Both the position numbers and the translations under genes were made by a program. A stretch of DNA of 42,101 nt from Caldilineaceae bacterium (GTDB lineage: Bacteria > Chloroflexota > Anaerolineae > Caldilineales > Caldilineaceae), in the NCBI GenBank assembly GCA_020433455.1, contig JAGRCP010000118.1, forward strand, positions 1-42,101. The letters run 5' to 3'. The notes under the pieces were generated by a model. The model saw only the letters and a list, made by a program, of their open reading frames with translations, did no database searches and was not told where the DNA came from. This document shows positions 8,031-15,449 of this stretch, one piece after another. Numbering within the stretch: the stretch's first letter is position 1; the number at the start of each line of letters is the position of its first letter.

Positions 8031-8765
8031 ATGAAAAGTGCCGTGCGGGAACTGTCCCCGTCCGCCTATGCCCGACTGGCGGGCGTTCTGTATCTGATCA
8101 TCACCGTGGCCGCGGTCTTTGCCCATTTTGTCATCCCCGAGCAGTTCATTGCGCCCGGCGATGCGGCCGCGACGGTCGCCAATATCGCGGCCAACGAAAC
8201 GCTCTTCCGCGCGGGCGCAATCGGAGGCGAGCTGATCATCCTGCTGAGCGAAGTTGCGCTCTCCGTGGTCCTGTACGTGTTGCTCAAGCCGGTCAACAGC
8301 ACGCCGGCGCTGATCGCGCTCGTTTCCCGGCTGGCCATGACCGTGATCCACGGCATGAACCTGCTCAATTATTACCTGGTGCTGCAACTGATCAACGGCA
8401 ACGGCTCCGCGTCGGCCTTTGATCCGGCGCAGGTCCAGGCGCTGGCAACGCTCTTTCTGGAGGCCCACAGTATCGGCTTCACCATCGGCATCGCGTTCCT
8501 GGTCCCCCACGTGTTGATTCTGGGGTACCTGATTGTCCAGTCGGGGTACTTCCCCAGGGTGCTGGGTTTTCTGTTCATCGCCGCGGGAATCGGCTACCTG
8601 TTCGACACAACGGGCCTGCTGCTGGTCCCGGGCTATACCCAGACCCCCGGCCTGATCGCCGTGATCATCGCCGTCGCCGAGATTGCCTTCCCCCTTTGGC
8701 TGCTGGTCAAGGGCGTCAACATGGATCGTCGGCAAAGTCACGGCCCGGCGCTGGAAGCGGCCTGA
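8031..8765 (+). CDS. DUF4386 family integral membrane protein
   Basis: This 244-residue protein resembles the DUF4386 family, membrane proteins of unknown function common in Chloroflexota and Actinobacteria. Hydrophobic segments suggest about six transmembrane helices: near residues 11-32 (RLAGVLYLIITVAAVFAHFV), 64-85, 95-115, 140-160, 175-195 and 205-235. The start at 8031 is set by AAAGGAGAA ending eight bases before the ATG; the same frame is open upstream to 7884 but that segment covers the REP-like copy 2. The gene is isolated between the two GGACATGAGG hairpin elements. No catalytic motif is visible and the function is unknown. Confidence 0.75.
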   Translation: MKSAVRELSPSAYARLAGVLYLIITVAAVFAHFVIPEQFIAPGDAAATVANIAANETLFRAGAIGGELIILLSEVALSVVLYVLLKPVNSTPALIALVSRLAMTVIHGMNLLNYYLVLQLINGNGSASAFDPAQVQALATLFLEAHSIGFTIGIAFLVPHVLILGYLIVQSGYFPRVLGFLFIAAGIGYLFDTTGLLLVPGYTQTPGLIAVIIAVAEIAFPLWLLVKGVNMDRRQSHGPALEAA

Positions 8766-8783
8766 GGCGCATCAAACAGTCCC

Positions 8784-8858
8784 GTACGGACATGAGGAAA
8801 GGCGGCAGCGCCGACTTCGCTGATGTACGCAAGCCCGCCCGCCTTTCCTCGTGTCCGC
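8784..8858. repeat. GGACATGAGG/CCTCGTGTCC hairpin element, copy 2
   Basis: GGACATGAGGAAAGGCGG (8788-8805) pairs with 8839-8856 over 18 bases with a single T·G wobble, loop 33 bases. The first 15 bases (CGTACGGACATGAGG) are identical to copy 1, whereas the inner stem has changed on both sides so that pairing is kept. Confidence 0.65.
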
Positions 8859-8904
8859 CCCTTGTTTCACGGAACAACCCATCTATCGTCAAAGGAGTCA
8901 CGTC

Positions 8905-9045
8905 ATGGAAGTCTTGCCGTACATTTTATCGTGGGGATCCCCCTTGGGCCTCTCGCTCTTTTTCTTCTTCTCGGCCAGCGGCGCGGGGATTCTCTTCTGG
9001 GGGATTTCTCACATGTCCCGGGGGGATGAAAAGGATCAATCTTGA
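8905..9045 (+). CDS. Small single-span membrane protein (46 residues)
   Basis: The ATG at 8905 follows AAAGGAG with an eight-base gap, a strong ribosome site, which makes this short frame credible. The product has one hydrophobic helix (about residues 13-33, LGLSLFFFFSASGAGILFWG) and an acidic, polar C-terminus (SRGDEKDQS). No family is recognised. Its stop codon overlaps the -35 box of the marR promoter. It may be a small regulatory or structural membrane peptide; no function is claimed. Confidence 0.55.
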   Translation: MEVLPYILSWGSPLGLSLFFFFSASGAGILFWGISHMSRGDEKDQS

Positions 9046-9070
9046 CAGCGCGCCCAGTTAGTTGTATATT
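9042..9070 (+). promoter_or_regulatory. Consensus promoter of the marR-DUF3179 unit
   Basis: A perfect TTGACA (9042-9047) and TATATT (9065-9070) are 17 bases apart. The -10 box lies inside the left arm of the inverted repeat at 9053-9105, so a bound repressor would cover the promoter. Confidence 0.75.
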
Positions 9071-9105
9071 GCAACTTATTTGGTTGCAATATACAACTAA
9101 CTGGG
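9053..9105. promoter_or_regulatory. MarR-type operator: perfect 23-bp inverted repeat
   Basis: Bases 9053-9075 are exactly complementary to 9083-9105 with a 7-base spacer. Each arm contains a pseudo-palindrome of the form GTTG-N7-CAAC (9061-9075 and 9083-9097), the size and AT-rich character of a MarR dimer site; the two centres are 22 bases apart, two helical turns. The site ends two bases before the marR ATG. Confidence 0.75.
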
Positions 9106-9107
9106 CT

Positions 9108-9563
9108 ATGGACAAAGACGGTTTGAGATTTCATCTGGATGACACAATCGGCTATGCGCTGAATCGATGCGTGATCCTGCTGCGGATCAGGCTGGCCCAG
9201 CAATTCAGCGAAAACGGGTATGACGTCACCGCGGAAGAGTGGGTGATTCTCAACCGCCTTTGGCAGAAAGAGGGGCGGCCCCAAAACGAGTTGGCGGAAA
9301 CGACCATCAAAGACAAGACGACAGTGACGCGTCTCCTGAATCGCATGGAGAAGAAAGGGCTGATTACCCGCCGAATTTCAACCGAAGACGGCAGGGTAAA
9401 GCTCGTGTATCTCACCCCATACGCCAGGGAACTGGAGGCCGGGCTGATCCCCATCGCCCAGGGGGTGCTGTGGGCAAGCGTCGCGGAAGTCGATGAGGCG
9501 GACGTGGCGACAACGGTCTCCGTATTGAAGAAAATCGAGCAAAATCTGCTGGATTTTGCGTAG
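9108..9563 (+). CDS. MarR-family transcriptional regulator
   Basis: This 151-residue winged-helix protein has the MarR layout: an N-terminal dimerisation helix, AEEWVILNRLWQKEG (helix 2), QNELAETTIKDKTTVTRLLN (helix-turn-helix), and the wing with RRISTEDGRVKLVYLT. MarR proteins bind inverted repeats as dimers and are released by small ligands or oxidation. ATG 9108 is chosen because it directly follows the operator; the longer frame from TTG 9042 would translate the promoter and operator. No strong ribosome site is seen. The promoter inside the operator indicates autorepression, and the DUF3179 gene 57 bases downstream is probably co-regulated. The ligand is unknown. Confidence 0.9.
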   Translation: MDKDGLRFHLDDTIGYALNRCVILLRIRLAQQFSENGYDVTAEEWVILNRLWQKEGRPQNELAETTIKDKTTVTRLLNRMEKKGLITRRISTEDGRVKLVYLTPYARELEAGLIPIAQGVLWASVAEVDEADVATTVSVLKKIEQNLLDFA

Positions 9564-9620
9564 GGATCCCAACCGCGGGGAATCGCTTCCTCGCCGGTCC
9601 ACCCACAAAGAGTGATACAC

Positions 9621-10787
9621 ATGGCATTGCTTTTCTACCTGCTCGCCCTCATCGCATTGGCCACGAGTACGGCGGCCGTTTACATGGCGCTCCTCAAACC
9701 CTTTCCGGTTCAGTGGCTGTATTACCACTACTTCATTCGCAAGCCCCTGGTCTGGACGATCCTGATCGGCGCAATTCTCGCGACCTTTTGGATCATCCGG
9801 CAGACGGGCGCTTTCCCCCTGTGGGCATTGGTCCCGCTTGCCCTCATGGCGTTAGCGGCGCTCCTGACGGACAAAATGCATCAGGAGAACGCGTTCAAGG
9901 CCGTCGATTTTCCGGCCATGGCCGAAGACGTATCCAGCCTTCCCCTGCAAGACGCGATGCAGTTGGGGGTCATTGAGTACGGCGGGATGACCAAGGCCTA
10001 CCCGCTGGCGTATGTGATCCATCACCACATCGTCAACGATCGGTTTGGCGACAGGATCGTGGCCCTGACCTATTGCGCCATGTGCCGCACGATTATCCCT
10101 TTTGATGTGACAGAGATCGGCCCCCTGTTTGTGGGCTCCTTCAAAGACGCGAACATGATCGTGGCTGACAGAAAGACCAAAACATTTTTCCAACAGGCCA
10201 CATTCCAGTCCATCATCGGGGCGCTCCACCCCCACACCCTGACTATGATTCCCTTTCAGATTCTCTCCTGGGGGGAGGTCCGGAAGCTGGACCCCATGCC
10301 CAAGGTGGTTAAGGTGACGGAAAAGGATTTTCGGGAATTCCAGCTGCCCATTCCGGGCGTTTGGCGGAAAATCACGGCAAGCGAGGTCACACCGGGGCTG
10401 AGCGCCAAAGAGCGGGACAAAACCTTCCCGGCCAGAACCCATGTGGTGGGCGTCATTGACCCCATCGCCCGACCGCCGGTCGCCTATCTCAAGGAAGAGT
10501 TGGTGCAGCAGGGCATGACATACAGTGAGGAATTGGGTATTTTTCTTGTCGCGGTCAATGATGCTGTCGTTGGCTTTAAGCGTCCGCAGAACGGCAGAAC
10601 GCCGGAAATCGCATTGACCCCCGATAACACCCTGCTGGACGCGTCCGGCGGGACGGTCTGGAACATTCGGGGCAAGCGAATCAGCGGCGCGATCCAGGCC
10701 GATCTGGAGCCGATTGCCCTCTCGGATGAGTATTGGTTCTCCTGGCGGAAGTTCCACCCCGAGAGCCGGCTCATTCGGCTGTCATGA
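9621..10787 (+). CDS. DUF3179 domain-containing membrane-anchored protein
   Basis: This protein of 388 residues begins with about three hydrophobic segments (residues 1-25, 40-56 and 62-82) and then carries a DUF3179 domain. The family signature is visible around residues 130-170: YPLAYVIHHHIVNDRFGDR followed by ALTYCAMCRTIIPF, with the conserved CxxC-T pattern. DUF3179 proteins are of unknown function; the paired cysteines could bind a metal or form a disulfide. ATG 9621 is preferred over GTG 9612 because AAAGAG lies at a suitable distance and the hydrophobic segment starts there. It probably forms an operon with marR. Confidence 0.8.
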   Translation: MALLFYLLALIALATSTAAVYMALLKPFPVQWLYYHYFIRKPLVWTILIGAILATFWIIRQTGAFPLWALVPLALMALAALLTDKMHQENAFKAVDFPAMAEDVSSLPLQDAMQLGVIEYGGMTKAYPLAYVIHHHIVNDRFGDRIVALTYCAMCRTIIPFDVTEIGPLFVGSFKDANMIVADRKTKTFFQQATFQSIIGALHPHTLTMIPFQILSWGEVRKLDPMPKVVKVTEKDFREFQLPIPGVWRKITASEVTPGLSAKERDKTFPARTHVVGVIDPIARPPVAYLKEELVQQGMTYSEELGIFLVAVNDAVVGFKRPQNGRTPEIALTPDNTLLDASGGTVWNIRGKRISGAIQADLEPIALSDEYWFSWRKFHPESRLIRLS

Positions 10788-10810
10788 ACATCCGGGAGCT
10801 CCGGCACGGC

Positions 10811-10843
10811 ACGCTTGCCGGACTGGAGTCCGGCGTTCCCGGG
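10811..10843 (+). repeat. REP-like palindromic repeat, copy 3
   Basis: CCGGACTGGAGTCCGG at 10818-10833, preceded by CGCTTG and followed by CGTTCCCGGG, repeats copy 1 in the same orientation about 3.2 kb away. Confidence 0.7.
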
Positions 10844-10947
10844 AATCGGCCGAAACGCTGTACCGCCAAGTTAAAAGCGGACACTTACTCAGCCCTGGGC
10901 ATAGCGGCAAAATGGCGGCCGCCCGTGGTACTTAACCATCGTAGCTG

Positions 10948-10956
10948 TGATATACT
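10948..10956 (+). promoter_or_regulatory. Extended -10 promoter of MalT-like regulator 2
   Basis: TGATATACT has the TG-N-TATACT form of an extended -10 element; the hexamer is at 10951-10956. The matching -35 position is poor (GTACTT at 10928). The ATG at 10965 is eight bases past the -10, so the transcript would be leaderless or nearly so, as proposed for regulator 1. Confidence 0.45.
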
Positions 10957-10964
10957 ATTACGTT

Positions 10965-13616
10965 ATGATAGCGCCGTTACTGTTGACAAAATTCCACATT
11001 CCGGCTCTTCGTGCCCAATTGGTCCCCCGTCAGCGGCTGCTGGAACAAATAAGAACTTCGGGCAAACTCTCCCTCATCTGCGCCCCTGCCGGTTTCGGCA
11101 AAACGACGCTGGCCAGTTGCTTATTGGCCCGACAGGAGCGGCATGTGGCTTGGCTGTCGCTGGACGAAGCCGACAATGACGCGCAACGCTTCTTCGTCTA
11201 TCTGATTACAGCCCTCAACCGCAATGATTCCGTCATCGGGAAGACATCGTTGGAGATGTTGCAAACCCATAAAGCGCCGGCGGTTGCCACGCTCTTCTCG
11301 CATCTCATCAACGATCTGGCCCAATCATCGGAACAGCATGTTCTGGCACTGGATGACTACCATCTGATTCAGAACAAAACCATTCACGACGCCCTCGCTT
11401 TTTTGCTGGAGAACCAGCCGCCACAATTGCATCTCGTCATGATCAGCCGGACCGAACCGCCATTGCCGTTGGCAAAACTGCGGGCAAAAAATCAGCTGGT
11501 AACGCTGGGCGCCAACGATTTGCGCTTTACCCGGAGCGAAACCGAAACCTTCCTCAACCAAACCATGAAGCTGGGGCTGACCGACGAACAGGTTACTCAA
11601 CTGGACGCCAAAACCGAAGGCTGGATTACCGGCTTACAATTAGCGGCGTTAAGCCTGCAAAGCGCCGACGATGCCGACCGCCTGGTGCGGACGCTAACCG
11701 GAGATAATCGCTATGTGGCTGATTATCTGATCGACGAGGTGCTTTCATTGCAGCCCCGGGAGATTCAGCAATTTTTGCTGCACACGTCCATCCTCAGCCG
11801 GTTATGCGCCGATCTGTGCGACGCCGTAACAGGGGCGAAAAACAGCCAGCAGATGCTGGAGATGCTGGATAAAAACAATCTGTTCCTCATTCCGCTGGAT
11901 GACACCCGCCGCTGGTATCGCTATCATCAACTCTTTGCCGATATGCTGCGCCATCGGCTTGAAGAACAACATCCCGATTTGCGCCCGCAGCTGTATCGGC
12001 GGGCGTTTGATTGGCACCGTGAGGCCGGGCTGCAAATGCAGGCCATCCACTACGCGCTGCAAGGAAAGATGTATGCCGAAGCCGCCGATCTGATTGAAGA
12101 AATAGGTCATCGAACCTATTGGCGCAACCTGGCCGGAAATATAGGCGAGTGGTTACAGCAAATTCCGCGTTCCGTCATCGAAACGCGTCCTCAGTTGCGA
12201 ATTTTGCTGGTATTGGTCTTGATTGACCGAGGTCAAATTCGGGCTGTTGAAGAAGAGCTTGAACGTCTGGAGCGGTATCTGGCCGAGGGTCGCTCTTCGG
12301 ACGAGACAAAAAACCTTAAGTTTGAGGGCCAAATCCGGGCAATGCAGTCAGCCATGGCGTATCACCGCTATTTTGACGGCTCGATGACCGCCGCGTACGC
12401 CGACCGCGCGCTGGAAATTCTTCCGGAAAGCCCCCCTTTTGACCGATGCGTGGCGGCTTTTCATGGCGGCGGCGCATATACGTTACTGGGAGAGTTGGAT
12501 AAGGCCCGCGAGCTCCTGGCGGAATCGCTGCATTTGAGCAAAATTACCGGGACGCCGCTGGACAAAATGCTGGCGCAGAGCAACCTGGGGAAAGTGGAGC
12601 TGGTTGCCGGCAATCTTGACCGGGCGCACTCTTATTTTTCCCGGACGTGCGCAATGGCAGAAGAGATTGTCATTCGGCAAGCGAGCGCCTTTTCCGATGC
12701 GCTGACCGGTCTGGGCATCGTTCATTATCTGCAAAATGATCTTGAAACCGCACAAAAGTTCATTGAGCAGTCGATTGATGTGAGCGGCACGGACGAGTTT
12801 TTGGATCGATTGCTGGTGGCCTATGTTGCGATGATGCGGGTGCATTATGCACGGGGCAATATTGACTATGCAGCCGCGGTATTACGGCAGGCTACGAAGG
12901 TAATGACCCGGTTCAGTTCACCGCACAGCATTAACAATCAACTGGCGATAGAGCAGGCGCGCCTATGGTTTCTTGAGGAAAACAAAATGCAAGCCGAGGC
13001 CTGGGCCGCCAAGCAAACCGGTCTCCCCGGCACATTTGAGAACGAGGCGGCGCTGATGCTGGCCGCGCAAATCTTTCTGGCCCGGGCAGACTACAGCCGG
13101 GCTGAAGCGCTCCTGTCTGCCTTACTGGCAAAGGCCGAAGAGCAAGGACGTTTTTGCAGCGTGATTCACATAGAGATTCTCCTGGCAGAAACCCGGCAAT
13201 TGCAAGAAAACCTTCCTCAGGCAATGGCGCATTTACAACAGGCGCTGGTATTGGCCGAACCGCAATCCGTGATCCGCCCGTTTCTGGATGCCGATCCCGC
13301 GATAGGCGACTTGCTCTTCCAACTACGGCGCACCGAAGAGCTGACCCCTCCTGTCGCCGATTTTGCGGACAGCCTGTTGGCGTCCCGGCAATCCGCGCCG
13401 AATGCGTCCCCGGCTTTGGGAGCCGCACAACTCACCCCCCGCGAAATAGAAGTTTTGCGCCACCTGTCCGCCGGCCACACCTATGCCCAAATTGCCGCCA
13501 ACCTGATGATCACGGAAAACACCCTCAAATACCATATCAAAAACATCTATAGCAAGCTCGACGTCAGCAATCGAGTGCAGGCCATCATCACCGCCCACGA
13601 GTTACAGTTATTATAG
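10965..13616 (+). CDS. LuxR-family transcriptional regulator of the MalT type, next to rdh genes
   Basis: This 883-residue protein is a second MalT-type STAND regulator, clearly related to the one at 4749 but diverged. Walker A is CAPAGFGKTT (about residues 39-48) and Walker B is LALDDYHL (about 127-134). The arm carries TEGWITGLQLAALSL, and a long helical sensor domain follows. A LuxR helix-turn-helix ends the protein (TPREIEVLRHLSAGHTYAQI, then ENTLKYHIKNIYSKL). ATG 10965 is chosen since family similarity starts at LLLTKFHIP; GTG 10947 would add six residues and overlap the promoter. It ends 278 bases before rdhA on the same strand, separated by a hairpin, a promoter and a riboswitch. It is a good candidate for an activator of the rdh operon, but that is inference from position. 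Confidence 0.88.
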   Translation: MIAPLLLTKFHIPALRAQLVPRQRLLEQIRTSGKLSLICAPAGFGKTTLASCLLARQERHVAWLSLDEADNDAQRFFVYLITALNRNDSVIGKTSLEMLQTHKAPAVATLFSHLINDLAQSSEQHVLALDDYHLIQNKTIHDALAFLLENQPPQLHLVMISRTEPPLPLAKLRAKNQLVTLGANDLRFTRSETETFLNQTMKLGLTDEQVTQLDAKTEGWITGLQLAALSLQSADDADRLVRTLTGDNRYVADYLIDEVLSLQPREIQQFLLHTSILSRLCADLCDAVTGAKNSQQMLEMLDKNNLFLIPLDDTRRWYRYHQLFADMLRHRLEEQHPDLRPQLYRRAFDWHREAGLQMQAIHYALQGKMYAEAADLIEEIGHRTYWRNLAGNIGEWLQQIPRSVIETRPQLRILLVLVLIDRGQIRAVEEELERLERYLAEGRSSDETKNLKFEGQIRAMQSAMAYHRYFDGSMTAAYADRALEILPESPPFDRCVAAFHGGGAYTLLGELDKARELLAESLHLSKITGTPLDKMLAQSNLGKVELVAGNLDRAHSYFSRTCAMAEEIVIRQASAFSDALTGLGIVHYLQNDLETAQKFIEQSIDVSGTDEFLDRLLVAYVAMMRVHYARGNIDYAAAVLRQATKVMTRFSSPHSINNQLAIEQARLWFLEENKMQAEAWAAKQTGLPGTFENEAALMLAAQIFLARADYSRAEALLSALLAKAEEQGRFCSVIHIEILLAETRQLQENLPQAMAHLQQALVLAEPQSVIRPFLDADPAIGDLLFQLRRTEELTPPVADFADSLLASRQSAPNASPALGAAQLTPREIEVLRHLSAGHTYAQIAANLMITENTLKYHIKNIYSKLDVSNRVQAIITAHELQLL

Positions 13617-13642
13617 TCCCCACACAAATGTGTGGGGACTAT
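13613..13642 (+). terminator. Hairpin overlapping the regulator stop codon
   Basis: ATAGTCCCCACACA (13613-13626) pairs perfectly with TGTGTGGGGACTAT (13629-13642) around a two-base centre; the TAG stop lies in the left arm. No T-tract follows, so termination would be atypical or factor dependent. It separates regulator and rdh transcription. Confidence 0.5.
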
Positions 13643-13671
13643 CCCCCTCCCCAAAACCACATCTCCGTGTG

Positions 13672-13699
13672 TTCAAAAAACGCCCGATTCCTCTATGAT
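13672..13699 (+). promoter_or_regulatory. Candidate promoter of the rdh operon
   Basis: TTCAAA (13672-13677) and TATGAT (13694-13699) are 16 bases apart. Transcription would start near 13706, immediately ahead of the riboswitch core, which supports the assignment. The -35 is only a 4/6 match. Confidence 0.45.
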
Positions 13700-13705
13700 A
13701 GTTCT

Positions 13706-13805
13706 GTAATTCACAAGCGCTGATGAGGAAGCCGGTGGAAGTCCGGCGCTGTCCCGCAACTGTAACCCTGCCAGGCAGGCAAGCCAGACACTCATGGTGA
13801 TAGAG
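13706..13805 (+). promoter_or_regulatory. Cobalamin riboswitch aptamer upstream of rdhA
   Basis: The conserved cobalamin (B12-box) core is present in order: GAGGAAGCCGGTGGAAGTCC at 13725-13744, GGCGCTG, CCCGCAACTGTAA at 13753-13765, a variable stem (CCTGCCAGGCAGG), and AAGCCAGACAC at 13781-13791. These are the classical invariant elements of the RF00174-type aptamer, including GCCGGTGGAAGTCCGGC pairing. It sits between the promoter and a terminator 89 bases ahead of the rdhA start. The encoded enzyme depends on a corrinoid, so the leader links expression to cofactor supply. Whether ligand turns the operon on or off cannot be decided by eye. Confidence 0.9.
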
Positions 13806-13857
13806 ATGTAGCTCCGGCAGAGAGCCACATCACGGTTTCGTGCCGTGGTGTTTTTTT
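13805..13857 (+). terminator. Riboswitch expression platform: competing hairpin and intrinsic terminator
   Basis: CATCACGG (13828-13835) pairs with CCGTGGTG (13843-13850), one wobble, followed by seven T (13851-13857): a standard intrinsic terminator. GATGTAGCT (13805-13813) can instead pair with AGCCACATC (13823-13831), one mismatch. The two folds share bases 13828-13831 and exclude each other, as expected for a transcriptional riboswitch. Confidence 0.75.
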
Positions 13858-13893
13858 CGTTCAAATCGCATCCGATTACACAGGAGGAGAGCA

Positions 13894-15438
13894 ATGACAG
13901 AAACCGCCGTCAAAAGCGGGCCTTCCCGCCGCGATTTTCTGAAAATCGGCGGGGCCGCGGCGCTAGTGGTTCAGGCCGGCGGATTGGTTGCCGCCGGGAA
14001 TGTTCAGGGCTCAAGCGCCGAAACCTACACCGGCTGGGAATCATTTAACCCCGCGACCCAATTTTTCAACCGCAAACCGTTCGAGTTTGAAGGTCCGGCC
14101 CATCTGCCTGTCGCCGATGTGCGGCGCCCCAGCCACATGACCGATTATGTTTTTGGTCGGGTGGCAACCTTCCAAAGAGCGTATGAGGCGAATCCGACCT
14201 GGACGCCGGATGATCCGGTTGAGGATTTGGGCGTGCCGGATCCGCTGGTGGCTTTTTACAAGGAATATCCGGAGCGGCTGGAATGGGATTATCGTACGTT
14301 CAGCGAAACGATTCCCACCCGCGATGAAGACTACAAGGTTTACGGCAATTATTATAAATTGGCCGATGCCTACTCCTCCGGCTTCACCGCGCATGCGGCC
14401 TATCTTCCAACAGCCGGATCCCCTCCGGAAGAATCCGACTTTATGGAGATGCAACGAAACTGGCCCGAGCCAAAACCCATCGGCGACCCGGTCCCCTTCA
14501 AGAACGAAGAGAAAGCGGCTGAGTTCATCAAAGAAGTGGCCCACCGCTACGGAGCAACGCTGGTTGGCATTACAAGAGCCAAAATCGACTATTTCTACTC
14601 TGAAGGCTGGGCCGGTTGTCCGGAAGATTATGACTATTCGAAGTTACCGGAACACTGGCAATATGTCATCGTCATCGGCGTACCAATGGAGTGGGACACC
14701 GTACTGGCCAGTCCCCAGGCTTCAACCAGCTATGAAGGCTATGATCGCGTGTCAACGGCAGCTGTTCGTCTGGAAGGGGTGATCAAGAATCTCGGATATC
14801 CGGCCCGGGCCAGTACGCCCATGACATACTACGACATGATCGTACCGCCGTTTGCGATTGAAGCGGGCCTGGGCGAAGTGAGCCGCCCCGGCTACTGCAT
14901 CACGCCCGAATTGGGGAGTAACTGTCGTCTGGCCGCTGTTGTCACAAACTTGCCCATGGCGACCGACAAGCCGATTAAATTCGGCGTGGAAGAATTCTGT
15001 AACAGCTGTAAAATCTGCGCCGAGCAGTGCCCATCCGGCGCCATTTCAATGGCCGACAGCCCTGATGAGCAGGAATGGGGTACCGGACCGGTTCTGCGCG
15101 GATACAAACACTGGTACATCAATAACGGTGCGTGCTATAACTTCTGGCGCGAGAGTATGGGTCCGTTGGGATGTCGCTTGTGCGTGGCCGTCTGTCCCTA
15201 TAGCCGCAAAGACAACTGGATCCACCAGTTAGCCCGGGAAGTTGACCCGCGTGATCCCACAGGCATCACCCGCGAGAGCTTACTCTTTATGCAAAAGAAT
15301 TTCTTCGATTATCCGGAAGCGGTCGAGTATCGTCGCGTCGGCAGCGGCGGCCACTTTGCCAGCTACCGACCTGAACCGGCCTTCCTGCATGCCGAAGATT
15401 TTCTGGACATTCCAATCACCAGTCCGCATGCAGATTAA
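13894..15438 (+). CDS. rdhA: Reductive dehalogenase catalytic subunit
   Basis: RdhA enzymes remove halogen from organohalides using a corrinoid and two 4Fe-4S clusters on the outer face of the membrane, as terminal reductases of organohalide respiration. The 514-residue protein has a Tat signal (SRRDFLKIGG, residues about 11-20) and then a hydrophobic stretch to about 40. The corrinoid domain carries the family motif GLGEVSRPGYCITPELG. Cluster one is FCNSCKICAEQCP (first Cys 369); cluster two is Cys 414, then 12 residues, then CRLCVAVCP, the usual truncated second motif. AGGAGGA precedes ATG 13894 by about five bases; the same frame upstream to 13840 lies in the terminator and is not used. 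The export signal and partner genes favour a respiratory rather than a cytosolic enzyme. Substrate unknown; corrinoid dependence is inferred from the family and the riboswitch. Confidence 0.93.
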   Translation: MTETAVKSGPSRRDFLKIGGAAALVVQAGGLVAAGNVQGSSAETYTGWESFNPATQFFNRKPFEFEGPAHLPVADVRRPSHMTDYVFGRVATFQRAYEANPTWTPDDPVEDLGVPDPLVAFYKEYPERLEWDYRTFSETIPTRDEDYKVYGNYYKLADAYSSGFTAHAAYLPTAGSPPEESDFMEMQRNWPEPKPIGDPVPFKNEEKAAEFIKEVAHRYGATLVGITRAKIDYFYSEGWAGCPEDYDYSKLPEHWQYVIVIGVPMEWDTVLASPQASTSYEGYDRVSTAAVRLEGVIKNLGYPARASTPMTYYDMIVPPFAIEAGLGEVSRPGYCITPELGSNCRLAAVVTNLPMATDKPIKFGVEEFCNSCKICAEQCPSGAISMADSPDEQEWGTGPVLRGYKHWYINNGACYNFWRESMGPLGCRLCVAVCPYSRKDNWIHQLAREVDPRDPTGITRESLLFMQKNFFDYPEAVEYRRVGSGGHFASYRPEPAFLHAEDFLDIPITSPHAD

Positions 15439-15449
15439 GGAGAGATACG

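Noticed and set aside
9852-10757. 301-codon minus-strand frame opposite the DUF3179 gene
   Set aside because: Histidine- and glycine-rich antisense shadow of a recognised domain.
13840-13893. Longer start for rdhA in the same frame
   Set aside because: The extension lies in the riboswitch terminator; ATG 13894 has AGGAGGA and begins the Tat signal.
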